Shown here: positions 1 through 10,940 of the stretch, piece after piece
Layout of the letters: each line of letters begins with the position of its first letter
Numbering within the stretch: the stretch's first letter is position 1
Assembly: GCA_022828595.1 (NCBI GenBank)
Contig: JAKGHH010000003.1
Coordinates: 106,787,583 to 106,851,582 of the forward strand
Direction of reading: 5' to 3'
Length of the DNA: 64,000 nucleotides
Origin: Nelumbo lutea
Lineage: Eukaryota > Streptophyta > Magnoliopsida > Proteales > Nelumbonaceae
The notes under the pieces: generated by a model
The model's database searches: none
What the model was told of the DNA's origin: nothing
The model's input: the letters and a program-made list of their open reading frames with translations, nothing else
Translations under genes and position numbers: made by a program

Positions 1-2
1 TT

Positions 3-596
3 GTGAATTCAATGCAGCCACAGATTAGTCAACACTATCTTTGGATGAATTCGACTAAGGAAATCAGTGATAGTGTTGCAGAAACCTACTCCCAAAAATT
101 GAATGTTGCTAGAGCCTATAAACTGAGGAGTGATGTGAAGAATCTAAGGTAGGGGGAGAAATCACTTGCATCATACTTCTCAACCCTGAAATCTCTATGG
201 CAAGAGATTGATCTGATAGAGGCTGTGACATGGGATACCCCCAACGATGCTGAAACATACAGGAAATTAGTTGAAAGGGACTGGGTCTTTGAGTTCCTAA
301 CAGGGTTGAATCCTGAATATGACATCACAAAGCAGAACATTTTGTCTAAGGAAAGTGTTTCATTGTCACAAGCATATGGTTTGGTCAGCAGTGAAGAGAG
401 TAGAAGGCCAATACAAGTTCAAGGAGTTAGCACCAATGATCATTTTGCAAATATGGGGGTTAAACCCAAAGGGATTATAGGAGCTCCCAATGGCACAGGA
501 AATAAGGAGGTGGTCTGTGAATATTGCAAGAAGCCGAAACACACCAAGGACAAGTGTTGGAAATTGCATCCCAGTCTTGTCCCTATCCGATTCTAG
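3..596 (+). pseudogene. copia-1 gag fragment with CCHC zinc knuckle
   Basis: This is the capsid-like UBN2-type gag of a copia element. It reads in one frame from the window edge, through a TAG stop at 150-152, to a stop at 594-596. The zinc knuckle CEYCKKPKHTKDKCWKLH sits at about 520-575 and fits the CX2CX4HX4C nucleocapsid pattern that binds element RNA. The N-terminus is outside the window. Downstream sequence shifts frame before the protease. Confidence 0.88.
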
Positions 597-667
597 AAGA
601 AAAATGATAGTAGAAAGACAGGAAGTGCACATGTAGCCACAGGTACAGATACAGAGGTTGAGTCTAT

Positions 668-2566
668 TTGTGCATGACAGCCATGAAAGCTGAGTATGAG
701 AAGTTTGGAAAGATGATCAGCCAGCTTGAAGGTGTAACTTCATCATCCAACCCTTCTGGAAGTTCAGCCACCACCGCATTTGCTCACTCAGGTATAAGAG
801 CTTCTGCTAACCATGCATCCACCTCATGTAATCCCAAGACCCCTTGGATCATAGATTCAGGTGCTTCTTATCACATGACCAACCTTTCCACTCTATTTGT
901 TTTGTATGATTTGCTTCTTGGTCGTGACAAAATCATCTTAGCTGATGGTTCTCTTGCCTCTATTTCTGGCAAGGGAATTGTCAAGCCTACAGACTCCTTA
1001 CTCTTATCTTCCACTCTTCATGTACCTAAATTGAATACCAATTTATTATCTGTAAGTAGCTTGACCAAGTCATTAAATTGTTGTGTAACCTTTTTTCTTT
1101 CTCATTGTGTGTTTCAGGATTTGGAACCTCATAAGGTGATTGGGAGTTTCCATGAAGCGAATGGAATATACTTGCTCGACACTCCTGGCCAATGCCTTGA
1201 TCATCCCAAGAATGCTGCCTTTGGTTCTACTTCTTTAGAGTCAATCAGTCAAATTATGTTGAGTCATTGTTGTTTTGGTCATTTACCTTTTTCTGCTTTG
1301 AGTCATTTACTTCCTGAATTGTTTAAGGGAGTCAGTGTGTCCAGTCTCAATTGCGAGTCATGTCAGTTGTCAAAGCATTGTAAAAACAATTACCCTGTGA
1401 GAAATAAAAGATCTTCTTTTCCTTTCTATATTGTGTACTCTGATGTGTGGGGGCCTTACCACTTATCTTCTATGGGGGGCTATAGATATTTCATCCTGTT
1501 TATTGATGACTTTTCTAGATTCACTTGGATATACCTATCGAAATCCCGTGATGAAGTTCCAAGACTTGTGAGGCAATTTCATGAGCTGGTTTTAACCCAA
1601 TTTGATACCAGAATTAAGGTTTTCAGATCTGACAATGCAAAAGAATACTTTGAGAAGAGCTTATCCTTGTATCTCTCTGACATGGGGGTTATTCATCAAA
1701 TCTCTTGTGTTAGAACCCCTGAACAAAATGAAGTTGTTGAAAGGAAAATTAGACATATTGTTGGAGTTGCAAGAAGCCTTTTGTTTGCCTCACATGTTCC
1801 TACAAGATTTTGGGGTGTTGTTCTTACTGCTATCTATCTTATAAACCGTATGCCATCTAGGGTTTTAGGGTTTAAATCCCCCTTCGGTCTTCTTCATCCA
1901 GACATGGATCTTTTTCTTATTCATCTTCATGTGTTTGGCTGTACTTGTTATGTTCACATTCCAAGTGCCCAGAGGCATAAGTTTGAACCAAAAGCCCACA
2001 AGTGCATCTTCATCGGTTATTCCCCCACACAAAAGGGTTATTATTGTTTTGATCCAAAGACTGGCACTCGACATGTCTCTATGGATGTTACCTTTGATGA
2101 GCTTTCTTCTTTTTATGGTTCCTCTCATGAAGGACATTGTCAACAGGGGGAGAGTTTGTCACAAGTATTTGTTCTTCCTCTTCCTGTCCCAGTTGAGTCA
2201 CTTGACAAGCCTATATCCTCACAAAATGAATCAAATGAGGATCAACCACTTCGTTCATCTTGCCCTAGTGCTCCTATTTCTTTACCTCCTCGTCCTATCC
2301 ATAATCCCAAGGTGTATCAAAGGCAAAGATCCAGGAATGAGCAAGTTGTTTCCCTTACAACAGATGAGGCTCATACACTCCCAATCACAGATGAGACAAC
2401 AGGTACTGCTTCAGTCCCTTTGGAACCATCATTCCCAGATCTTGATGTCCCCATTGCTGTTAGGAAAGGAAAGCGGAAGTGCACTGCACACTGCATTTCC
2501 AAACACCTTTCCTATGATCTACTTTCTCCTTCATACTTTGCTTACCTCTCTTCAGTTGCTTTCTAA
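668..2566 (+). pseudogene. copia-1 protease and integrase
   Basis: The 632-residue open stretch begins with a linker and then the aspartic protease motif WIIDSGASYHM near residue 60. Next comes the GAG-pre-integrase region with HX3H and CX2C residues (about residues 200-235), then the integrase core. The three catalytic acids can be seen as YSDVWGP, FRSDNAKEYF and TPEQNEVVERK; the last differs from the usual TPQQNGVAERK. The frame ends early in the serine- and proline-rich linker, where it should run into RT, so a frameshift lies near 2566. The start given is only the open frame start; the real polyprotein starts upstream in gag. Confidence 0.88.
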
Positions 2567-3310
2567 CCCCATTCCTAGGTTTGTGTCAGAAGCTCTTGGG
2601 ATTCTAGAATGGAGAGATGCCATGAAGTCTGAAATGGATGCTCTACACAAAAATGATACTTGAGAAGTGGTGGATTTGCCTGAAGGGAAGGATCCGATTG
2701 GATGCAAGTTGGTTTTACCATTAAATACCGGGCCGATGGGACTATTGAGAGGTACAAGGCCAGACTGGTTGCAAAAGGCTACACACAGACATATGGGATT
2801 GACTACCTGGAGACCTTTGCCCCTGTTGCCAAGATGACATCTGTGGGGGTTCTCCTATCTTTGGCATCTCACTTTGATTGGCCTCTTTATCAGTTAGATG
2901 TAAAGAATGCATTTCTGAATGGTGATTTACATGAGGAGGTCTATATGTCTCTCCCTCCAGGAATGTATGGGAAAGATATGCAAGGAAATGTATGCAAGTT
3001 GAAGAAATCACTTTATGGCCTCAAACAGTCTCCTAGAACCTGGTTTGAGAAATTTAGAGTTGCACTTGTTAAATTCGGCTATGTTCAGACACAGTCAGAC
3101 CATACTCTCTTTGTGAAGAAAAGTGGATCTTTAGCAGTGTATCTCATTGTGTATGTTGATGACATTATAGTGACTGGTGATGATGCCTCAGGCATTCGGG
3201 CCCTGAAGTCTTTCCTTCGCACAGAATTTGAGATTAAGGATCTGGGAGAGTTGAGATACTTCCTTGGCATAGAAGTTGCTAGATCTAAGGATGGGATTCT
3301 TATCTCCTAG
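2567..3310 (+). pseudogene. copia-1 reverse transcriptase
   Basis: RT begins in one frame (the EWRDAMKSEMDAL stretch near 2610), meets a TGA near 2661, and changes frame near 2705. It then runs through RYKARLVAKGYTQTYG, QLDVKNAFLNGDL and the intact catalytic YVDD at about 3151-3162, ending at a TAG at 3308. The copia RVT_2 family makes cDNA from the element RNA in virus-like particles. The sequence that normally follows (QRKYV...DLL...TP.D) is lost, and the frame resumes in RNase H. Confidence 0.88.
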
Positions 3311-3320
3311 AGGAAATATG

Positions 3321-4079
3321 AGTCACAAACTTTCAGCTTCGGATGGAACATTGTTGGAAGACAAAGGAGTCTTTCAGAGACTTCTTGGGAAGCTCCTGTA
3401 CCTGTGCATGACTCGGCCAGATATTGCATATGCTGTCAGTTGTATTAGCCAGTTCATGCATGCTCCCAAAGATACTCATATGGCAGCTGTAGAACGAATT
3501 TTGTGTTATCTGAAAGGCACTCCAGGAAAAGGAATTCTATTTACCAAGCATGGTCATCTGAAGCTTGAAGCATATACTGATGCTGATTGGGTTGGAAATA
3601 TTGATGACAGAAGATCTACTTCAGGGTATTGCAGTCTGGTGGCTGGTAATGTTGTCTCTTGGAGGAGTAAGAAACAATCCGTTGTGGCCCGATCATCCGC
3701 AGAAGCAGAGTATAGAGCCATGGCACATGGAGTCTCTGAATTGTTGTGGCTAAGGTCCTTAATGGAGGAGCTTGGGATTGATCATGACAAACCAATGATG
3801 TTGTACTGTGATAATCAGGCTGCCATCAACATTGCTCACAACCCCGTACAACATGATCGAACCAAACATATTGAGGTTGATAGACACTTTATTCGAGAAA
3901 GAGTCTCTTCCGGTGAAGTGTGTCTTCCATTCATTGCTTCTAAAGGACAATTGGCAGATTTCCTCACCAAGGATATTTCCAGAGCAAGGCTTCAACATGA
4001 CACTGGCAAGCTGAGCATGATTAACATTTATGCTCAGCTTGAGGGGGAGTGTAGAGGAGATGGGCCGAATGGCCCATAG
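3321..4079 (+). pseudogene. copia-1 RNase H and C-terminus
   Basis: The sequence resumes in frame with HKLSASDGT and runs to a stop at 4077-4079. Copia RNase H signatures are all present: EAYTDADWVG, SSAEAEYRAM and LYCDNQAAI carry the acidic metal-binding residues. The domain degrades RNA in the RNA-DNA hybrid during reverse transcription. It is cut off from RT by a stop and a short deletion, so it is not translated as part of an active polyprotein. Confidence 0.88.
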
Positions 4080-4334
4080 GCTGTCATTCCATGTTATGTT
4101 TTGTTTATGTTTTTCTCTGTAATGGGCCTTATTCTGGGCCCATACTCCTATATACTCTATTTTGTAATTTCTTGCCCATTCAAGGGCCTCTCTGTAATAT
4201 TTCAAAGATTAACTTAATAAAATGATTTAGAGTGTTAGAGGGAGGCTATGTTCGAACCTCTCTTCTCTAACTCTCTCATTGCTGCCAGCTCTCTCTCTCT
4301 CTCAACTTCTTAATCTTCTCTTGTTCATTTTTCA
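4050..4334 (+). repeat. copia-1 3' LTR with preceding polypurine tract
   Basis: The polypurine tract GAGGGGGAG lies at 4041-4049, directly before a 285-bp segment that starts TGTAGAGGAG and ends TTTTTCA. It contains AATAAAATGA near 4217 and a CT-rich end, as is usual for copia LTRs. The right boundary is set by the CA end and the start of LINE-like sequence. The partner LTR is outside the window. Confidence 0.8.
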
Positions 4335-4476
4335 ACTAAAATGAACCAAGGTGGAAAGATTACTTTTAGATATTGAGGGGGATTTAGAGTTTAGTGGAAG
4401 GGGAGATAGGAGGAAGAAATCTGGGTAAGGAGAGGAGGTTGGTGAAAGAAGGGTTTTGGAAAAAAGTTTTCTGGTG

Positions 4477-5224
4477 AAAATAGTAAGTTGGAATGTGAAA
4501 GGCCTGGGAAGCGCAAAGAAGAGAAGAGTATTAAAGAATCTTCTTAGGAGGGAAAATCCTGATGTTGTGTTCCTACAAGAGACATAATTGGCTGAGATAG
4601 ATGCAAGATGGGCCAGAAGCTTTTGGAGATCTAGGGGAGTGAGCTGGTCATTAGCTCCATCTTGTGGAGCCTCAGGGGGAATTGTGATAGTTTGGAAGGA
4701 TGAGACAATGGAACCCTTGGAGGAACTGATAAGGAGATTTTCTATTTCTACCAAATATAGGAATGTGAAGGATGGATTCACGTGGGTAGCAACCAATGTG
4801 TATGGTCCTAATTCCTATAGAGAGCGGAATGAAATGTGGGAGGAGTTGTTTCCAATAAAAGGATTATGGGATGGCCCATGGTGTGTGGGAAGGGACTTTA
4901 ATGTAGTAAGATTCTCGGATGAAACCAATTACCCTTGTCTGTCAATCACAACAAGTATGAGAAAATTTAATGAGTTTATAGAGGAGTGTGAACTAAAGGA
5001 GATCCCACTGTTGCAACACAAGTTCACTTGGTCTAACCTCCAAGAAAACCCTTTGAGTTCAAAATTGGATAGGTTCCTCTTCAACCTAGATTGAGAAGAC
5101 TATTGGGGTAATTTAGTCTTTGGAGCTTTGCCTAGAGTCACTTCTGTCCATTGGCCAATTAAGATAAGTGTTGAATCCTTTAACAATGGCCCTAGACCCT
5201 TCAGATTAGAAAATATGTGGTTAT
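4477..5224 (+). pseudogene. LINE ORF2 apurinic-type endonuclease domain
   Basis: The reading KIVSWNVKGLGSAKKRR begins at 4477 and is the typical start of a plant L1 endonuclease. It passes through VVFLQET, a TAA at 4585-4587, SGGIVIVWKD, TNVYGP and CVGRDFNVVRF, then NEFIEECEL and FTWSN. A TGA near 5094 interrupts it, and the frame goes on as WGNLVFGALPRVTS until the copia insertion at 5225. The family nicks target DNA to prime reverse transcription. Two stops make this copy nonfunctional. Confidence 0.85.
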
Positions 5225-5478
5225 TGTTGGAAAACGTGGGGTTATTGGTTCAGATCTGAAGATAGAATTGTATATATTCCTAGGATTGTGGAAGGATTGA
5301 TTTAGAAAGTTTTTTCTTTCTATTTCTTTCTTTTTATTTTTGTACTTTCTATTTTTTCTTCTTTCTATTTTCTTTTCTTTCTATTTTTCTTTCTTTCTAT
5401 TTATTGCAGCAACTTACTGTATAAATATGCCCATTGGCAATAGAATGAAACATATCAGTATTCTACCATTCCAAAACA
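5225..5478 (+). repeat. copia-2 5' LTR
   Basis: This 254-bp LTR starts TGTTGG and ends CCAAAACA. It holds a long TTTCTATTTCTTTC-rich tract and ends with TATAAATATGCCCATTGGC, a TATA-like site near 5421 that would precede the RNA start. It matches 10057-10326 closely. Confidence 0.93.
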
Positions 5479-5490
5479 TGGTATCAGGGC
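5479..5490 (+). other. copia-2 primer binding site (initiator tRNA-Met type)
   Basis: TGGTATCAGGGC follows the 5' LTR without a gap. It matches the usual copia site TGGTATCAGAGC, complementary to the 3' end of initiator tRNA-Met, in 11 of 12 bases. Confidence 0.88.
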
Positions 5491-5633
5491 TCTAGGTTTG
5501 TCAACCTTGAGATTTTTTCAGCCTTCATTGCTAGTTTTTTGTGTTTTTCTCTTTTGGCCTTCAGTGTTGATCTGTAATCAGAAGTGTTCCTTTATTCTCC
5601 TTTCCTGCTAGCCTTATTTTTCCTCCATTAACA

Positions 5634-6420
5634 ATGTCCGACATGACTGCAACAAGTGCTCCCGTCCAAACCGATGGAGGAGCAACGAATTCTCATCCTC
5701 ACACTAGTGATTTGCAGAATATTCAGGCAACATATAGACTGAATGGCCAGAATTATTTGAAGTGGTCACAACTAGTGCGTACCTATTTGAAGGGAAAAGG
5801 AAAAATTAGTCACCTCCTTGAAACAGGACCAAGGTTGGGTGAGCCAAATTTTGATGCTTGGGACGAAGAGGACTCCATGATTATATCATTGTTGTGGAGT
5901 TCAATGACACCCGAGATCAGTGATACTTGTATGTTTCTTCCCTCTGCAAAGGTTATTTGGGATGATGTCTAACAAACCTATTCCAAAGCCCATGACGTTG
6001 TTCGTGTCTATGAGGTCAAAGTGAAGACAGTGGTGACCAAACAAGGGATCCGAAGTGTTACAGAGTATGCAAATCTGCTGCAAAATTTATGGCATGAGCT
6101 TGATCATTATCGGGTTCTTGAGACAAAATGCACAGATGATGCTGTGATCTTGAAGAATTTTATTGAAAGAGATAGGGTGTATGATTTTTTGGTCGGACTG
6201 AATGTTGAATTTGATCAGGTCCAAATACAAATTCTTGGCAAAGAAGAAGTGCCTCCATTGAATGAAGCCATAGCCCTTGTCAGAGCTAAGGAAAGCCGTC
6301 GTGGAATCATGCTTGAGCCTAAAGATCCCGAAGGCTCAACCATGGTGGCAAGGGGAGGAAGTTACAGTGGTTCAAAGGGTGAGAACAATCACAACTTGGC
6401 TCGTGACAACCACCCGTGAC
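5634..6420 (+). pseudogene. copia-2 gag N-terminal part
   Basis: The first ATG of the internal region at 5634 opens a frame with the gag pattern TYRLNGQNYLKWSQLVRTYL, then EEDSMIISLLWSSM. A TAA at 5970-5972 breaks it. The same frame continues with QTYSKAHD, LQNLWHELDHY and RDRVYDFLVGLN to about 6420, where the zinc knuckle lies in another frame. This is the copia-type (UBN2-like) capsid protein; one stop and one frameshift inactivate it. Confidence 0.87.
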
Positions 6421-6969
6421 TCTAACGATAACCTTTGGTGCACCTATTGCAAGAAGCCCAGACACACGAAAGATCGGTGCTGGAAACTTCATGGGAAACC
6501 TCCCACATTCAGCAAAGAATGGGGAAATCGAGGAGTTTCAAAAGGAGTTCAACAGACCCATAATGTTTCCACAACCCCGCAGCAAGAACACTCAAGTCAG
6601 GGACCATTTAATGATGAAGAAATTGAAAAGCTAAGGTGCTTCCTGAAATCCTTGAAACCAGGAAGTGGTTCTACCTCTCTTGCTCTCTCAGGTGAGTCTT
6701 TATCTCTAGGATTACATGCCTCGGCTAGTGTTTTTCCATGGATTCTTGATTCTGGAGCTACTGACCACATGACACCCTCTTCACTACATTTTCTCACCTA
6801 TACACCCTGTCCTAGTAATAGAAAAATTTTTGTTGCTGATGGTTCTTTCACCACAGTGGTAGGGATTGGGAATATTCAAATTACTCCATCCCTATTACTT
6901 AAAAATGTGCTTCATTTCCTAAGTTATCCACTAGCCTTATCTTTATACATAAACTCACTCAAGATGTGA
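6421..6969 (+). pseudogene. copia-2 zinc knuckle and protease
   Basis: After a frame change near 6415 the nucleocapsid knuckle CTYCKKPRHTKDRCWKLH occurs at about 6440-6493. The aspartic protease motif WILDSGATDHMT follows at about 6740-6775. The frame stops at 6967-6969, and integrase continues in a different frame from about 6966. The family cleaves the gag-pol polyprotein. Confidence 0.86.
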
Positions 6970-8108
6970 ACTGCAATGTTGTGTTCTTTCCTTCTTACCG
7001 TGTATTTCAGGACCAGGTTTCGGGGAAGAAGATTGAACTTGCTAAGGAAAGGGATGGACTCTACTACCTTGAAGAAACCAGCAAACCATCTCACACTGTT
7101 ATGCATGTCACACACGAGTCATTCTTATCTACCTCCAATAAAGATTTAATTTGGCGTCATCATTTCCGTTTTGGTCATCCTTCATTTCCTATTTTAAAAA
7201 CAATGCTTCTTTCCTTGTTTAAAGGAATTGATGTTGAAACCTTTCATTGTGATGTTTGTGAACTTGCTAAGCACAAAAGGGTTTCTTTCCCAATCAGCAA
7301 TAAAATATCTTCTACTCCTTTTTATTTGATTCATTTGGATATATGGGGCCCTTCTCAAATTCCCAACATTATTGGTTTCAGATGGTTCGTCACCTTTATT
7401 GATGATTGCACTAGGGTCACATGGATTTTTCTTCTTAAGTCTAAATCTGATGTGGGTACGATTCTTCCAAACTTTCATAACATTGTCCAAAATCAGTTTG
7501 GTGTGAGAATTATAAGGTTTCGATCTGATAATGCTACAGATTATTTTAATCAGAATTTGTCCCCATTTTTTCAGAAAGAAGGCATTGTGCATGAATCCTC
7601 CTGTGTTAACACTCCCCAACAGAATGGGGTAGCTGAGAGAAAAAATGGCCATCTTTTGCAAACCACCCGAGCCTTTCTCTTTCAAAATCAGGTGCCAAAA
7701 CAATATTGGGGGGAAGCTGTCCTTACTGCTGCCTACACCATAAATAGACTACCATCTAAAGTTCTTGACAACCGAAGCCCAATACAAGTCCTTTCTCAAT
7801 TTTACCCTGATATTCGAGCCTCAAATAATCTCACACCAAGAATTTTTGGCTGCACTGCCTTTGTTCATGTCCATAATAAAGGAAAATTAGACCCACGAGT
7901 AATCAGGTTTGTCTTCTTGGGATATTCCCCAACTCAAAAAGGTTATAAATGTTATCATCCAGCCACCAGAAAATTCTACACCTCCATCGATGTCACATTT
8001 GAGGAAGGAAAATCTTTTTTCACTCAACCTTATCTTCAGAGGGAGCCCTCATTAATGGAAGATAAGGCTTCGGATCTACTCTCCCTAGATGTATTGCCCT
8101 CCTCGTAG
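6966..8108 (+). pseudogene. copia-2 integrase
   Basis: The 380-residue frame carries the zinc-binding region (WRHHFRFGHPS through CDVCELAKH) and the integrase core. HLDIWGP, FRSDNATDYF and TPQQNGVAERKNGHLL provide the D, D and E of the catalytic triad, all preserved. It ends at a TAG at 8106-8108 in the serine-rich linker; RT resumes in the same frame at about 8109. The element is otherwise full length here. Confidence 0.9.
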
Positions 8109-8195
8109 ACAGTCAATCGTCAAGAATCAAATTCCTCTGATTCCCACATTCCTGAGTCTCAACAAGAGTCAAACAACCTAACCATTGAACCAAAT

Positions 8196-10049
8196 TTGGG
8201 CACTGTTAACCCCACGAATGATGTTCATGATAATGTGAGATATATGCAAGTTTACTCTAGGAGGAAAAATCCAGATCCTCAACCTGTGCAAGTCCAAGAT
8301 TCAACTCCTAATCCTAGAACTGAGGGATGCTTAGATCCTGAACCTACACCTTCACAGTCTGAATATGAGTATGACCTACCTATTGCACTGAGAAAAGGAA
8401 CCAGAGAATGTACCAAACGCCCATTGTACCCTTTAGCCAAATATGTATCATTCCAAAGATTCTCTAAATCCCATAAAAGTTTTCTAGCCAGCCTTAACAC
8501 CATTCCAATTCCTAATACTCTAGCTGAGGCACTTTCTAATAAGGAGTGGAGAAAAGCCATGAGAGTGGAAATGGAGGCATTAGAAAAAAACAGCACTTGG
8601 GAAGTTGTGGATCTACCAAGAAACAAGAAGACGGTAGGTTGTAAATGGGTGTTCACAATTAAGTACAAATCTGATGGGTCATTAGAAAGGTACGAAGCAT
8701 GCCTGGTAGCCAAGGGATATACACAGACTTATAGGGTAGATTATCAGGAGACTTTTGCCCCAGTAGCTAAAATGAATACAATAAGGGTGTTACTGTCGTT
8801 GGCTGCTAACTATAATTGGGATTTGCAACAGTTTGATGTAAAAAATGCGTTTCTCCATGGTGATCTAGAAGAGGAGATATACATGGACATTCCACCGGGT
8901 TTTGGAGAAGGCATTAAAGGGAACAAAGTTTGTCGGTTGAAGAAAGCACTATATGGTCTCAAACAATCTCCGAGAGCATGGTTTGGAAGGTTTACGAAGG
9001 TAATGCTGAGTACAGGTTACAAGCAAAGTCAAGGTGACCACACATTGTTTATCAAACACACAGCCTCAGGGGGAGTTACTACACTATTAGTCTATGTGGA
9101 GGATATAATCGTTACTGGGAATGATAAAAAGGAGAAGGAAGCATTGAAAAACTGCCTTGCCAGAGAATTTGAGATAAAATACTTGGGGAGACTAAAGTAT
9201 TTTCTCGGAATTGAAATTGCACATTCTAAACAAGGCATCTTTATCTCTCAACAAAAGTATGTTATTGATCTTTTGAGAGAAACAAGAAATATGGCATGTA
9301 AACCAGCTTCCACGCCTATAGATCCCAATCATAAACTTGGAGAAGCCAACGAGAATGCAAGTGTAGACAAGGAGATGTTCCAAAGACTAGTTGGAAAAAT
9401 CATTTATCTTGCACATACACGACCGGATATTGCATATGCTATAAGTGTAATAAGTCAGTTTATGCATAATCCTAAAGAAGTTCATCTGCAGGTTGTTCAT
9501 CGAATTCTACACTATTTGAAAGCCAATCCAGGAAAAGGAATTTTATTCAAAAGAAATGGAGGACTGACTCTTGAAGCATATACAGGTGCTGATTATGCAG
9601 GATGTCCAGTAGATAGACGGTCCACTTCTGGTTACTGTACCTTCTTAGGAGGAAACTTAGTCACTTGGAGGAGTAAGAAGCAAAATGTAGTGGCTCGGTC
9701 AAGTGTAGAGGCAGAATTCAGGGCTATGGCACAAGGAGTGTGTGAATTACTCTGGTTGAAGATAATTTTAGAAGACCTGAAGATTCCACGAGAGGAGCCT
9801 ATGAAACTATATTGTGACAACAAGTCAGCCATCAATATTGTTCACAATCCTGTTCAACATGACAGGACGAAGCACATTGAAATTGACCGACACTTTATAA
9901 AAGAGAAACTGGACAGCAAGTTGATTTGCACTCCCTATGTGTCTACAAAAGGAGAACTGGCCGATGTACTTACTAAAGGGCTCAATAGTACAGACTTTCA
10001 GAGAATTATAGCCAAGCTGGGAATGGAGGATCTCTATTCACCAGCTTGA
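8196..10049 (+). pseudogene. copia-2 reverse transcriptase and RNase H
   Basis: The 617-residue frame has EWRKAMRVEMEALEKNSTW, RYEACLVAKGYTQTY, QFDVKNAFLHGDL and then VYVEDIIVTGND near 9092-9127. The last should be YVDD, so one catalytic aspartate is changed to glutamate. RNase H follows with EAYTGADYAG, where an aspartate of the usual TDAD is glycine, then SSVEAEFRAM and LYCDNKSAI. The frame ends at 10047-10049 just before the polypurine tract. Length and layout fit a complete copia RT and RNase H, but catalytic changes argue against activity. Confidence 0.9.
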
Positions 10050-10326
10050 GGGGGAGTGTTGGAAAACGTGGGGTTATTGGTTCAGATCTGAAAATAGAAT
10101 TGTATATATTCCTAGGGTTGTGGAAGGATTGATTTAGAAAGTTTTTTCTTTCGATTTCTTTCTTTCTATTTTTGTACTTTCTATTTTCTCTTCTTTCTAT
10201 TTTTTCTTCTTTCTATTATCTTTTCTTTCTATTTTTCTTTCTTTCTATTTATTGCAACAGCTTACTGTATAAATATGCCCATTGGCAATAGAATGAAACA
10301 TATCAGTATTCTACCATTCCAAAACA
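10048..10326 (+). repeat. copia-2 polypurine tract and 3' LTR
   Basis: GAGGGGGAG at 10048-10056 is the plus-strand primer. The 270-bp LTR runs 10057-10326 and matches the 5' LTR apart from scattered substitutions and extra TTTCTATT units. LINE sequence resumes at 10327. Confidence 0.93.
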
Positions 10327-10940
10327 GTTAACACATCCAAAGTTTAAGGCTAAAGTGAAGGAATGGTGGGATGAAGAGCTAAGCAGAGTAAGGTGGAAGG
10401 GAGTGAGATTCCATAAGAAATTGCAAAGGTTAAGATTCAAATTGAAAGAGTGGAATAGAGATCACAACAAAAGTTGAACATTATCACTCAAGTTGAGGCC
10501 TTAGATGAAAAGGAGTCCCAAGGGACTTTGATTGAACATGATAGAGAGAAGAGAAGACAATTGAAGGACTTAGAAGATGTGTTGCTTAGGGAAGAGATTT
10601 GTTGGCAACAAAAATCAAGGCATCAATGGATTAAGGAAGGAGATGGAAACACTGGATTTTTCCATGATTTGGCAAGTGGACATTGAAAGAGAAATTTTAT
10701 AGCCAATTTAGAAGTAGAAGGGGAGGTAATTGCAAACCAAGAGGAAATAGCTAGAACCTTTGTCAATCACTTCAAAAATCTGTATGGAAGACCCTTGGCT
10801 AAGAGGCTACCCTTGGAAGGATTGGATTGGCCAAGTCTGGGCAATGAAAAAGCTTGCTGGTTGGAAAGAAGTTTTGAAGAAGATGAGATTAGAAGGACAA
10901 TGTTTTTGATGGATAGGTCTAAGGCGCCAGGCCCAAATGG
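10327..10940 (+). pseudogene. LINE ORF2, linker and start of reverse transcriptase
   Basis: Reading resumes at 10327 as THPKFKAKVKEWWDEELSRVRWKG, the usual region between endonuclease and RT of plant L1 elements. A TGA near 10475 and a frame change follow, then WIKEGDGNTGFFHDLASGH, a stop at 10684, and NQEEIARTFVNHFKNLYG. It reaches DRSKAPGPNG at 10910-10940, the conserved RT entry motif, where the solo LTR is inserted. Confidence 0.87.

Larger units (their letters stand above)
1..4334 (+). mobile_element. Ty1/copia retrotransposon, 3' part, decayed (copia-1)
   Basis: The order of domains is gag, protease, integrase, reverse transcriptase, RNase H, polypurine tract and LTR, which is the Ty1/copia order. 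The 5' LTR and the start of gag lie outside the window. The copy is dead: there is a stop in gag at 150-152, a frame change between gag and protease, one after integrase near 2566, a stop near 2661 and another frame change near 2705. About 75 bp are missing between RT and RNase H near 3325. It ends directly against LINE sequence at 4335, so it may itself have inserted in that LINE, but the other flank is not visible. Confidence 0.93.
5225..10326 (+). mobile_element. Ty1/copia retrotransposon with both LTRs, in the LINE (copia-2)
   Basis: Two LTRs beginning TGTTGGAAAACGTGGGG flank a copia gag-pol. The target-site duplication is GTTAT at 5220-5224 against GTTAA at 10327-10331, four of five bases matching, and LINE coding sequence is continuous across it. 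The LTRs differ by only a few substitutions plus indels in their CT-rich part, so insertion is fairly recent compared with the LINE. Gag has a stop at 5970, there are frame changes near 6415 and 6950, a stop at 8106, and the RT active site reads YVED in place of YVDD. Confidence 0.95.
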
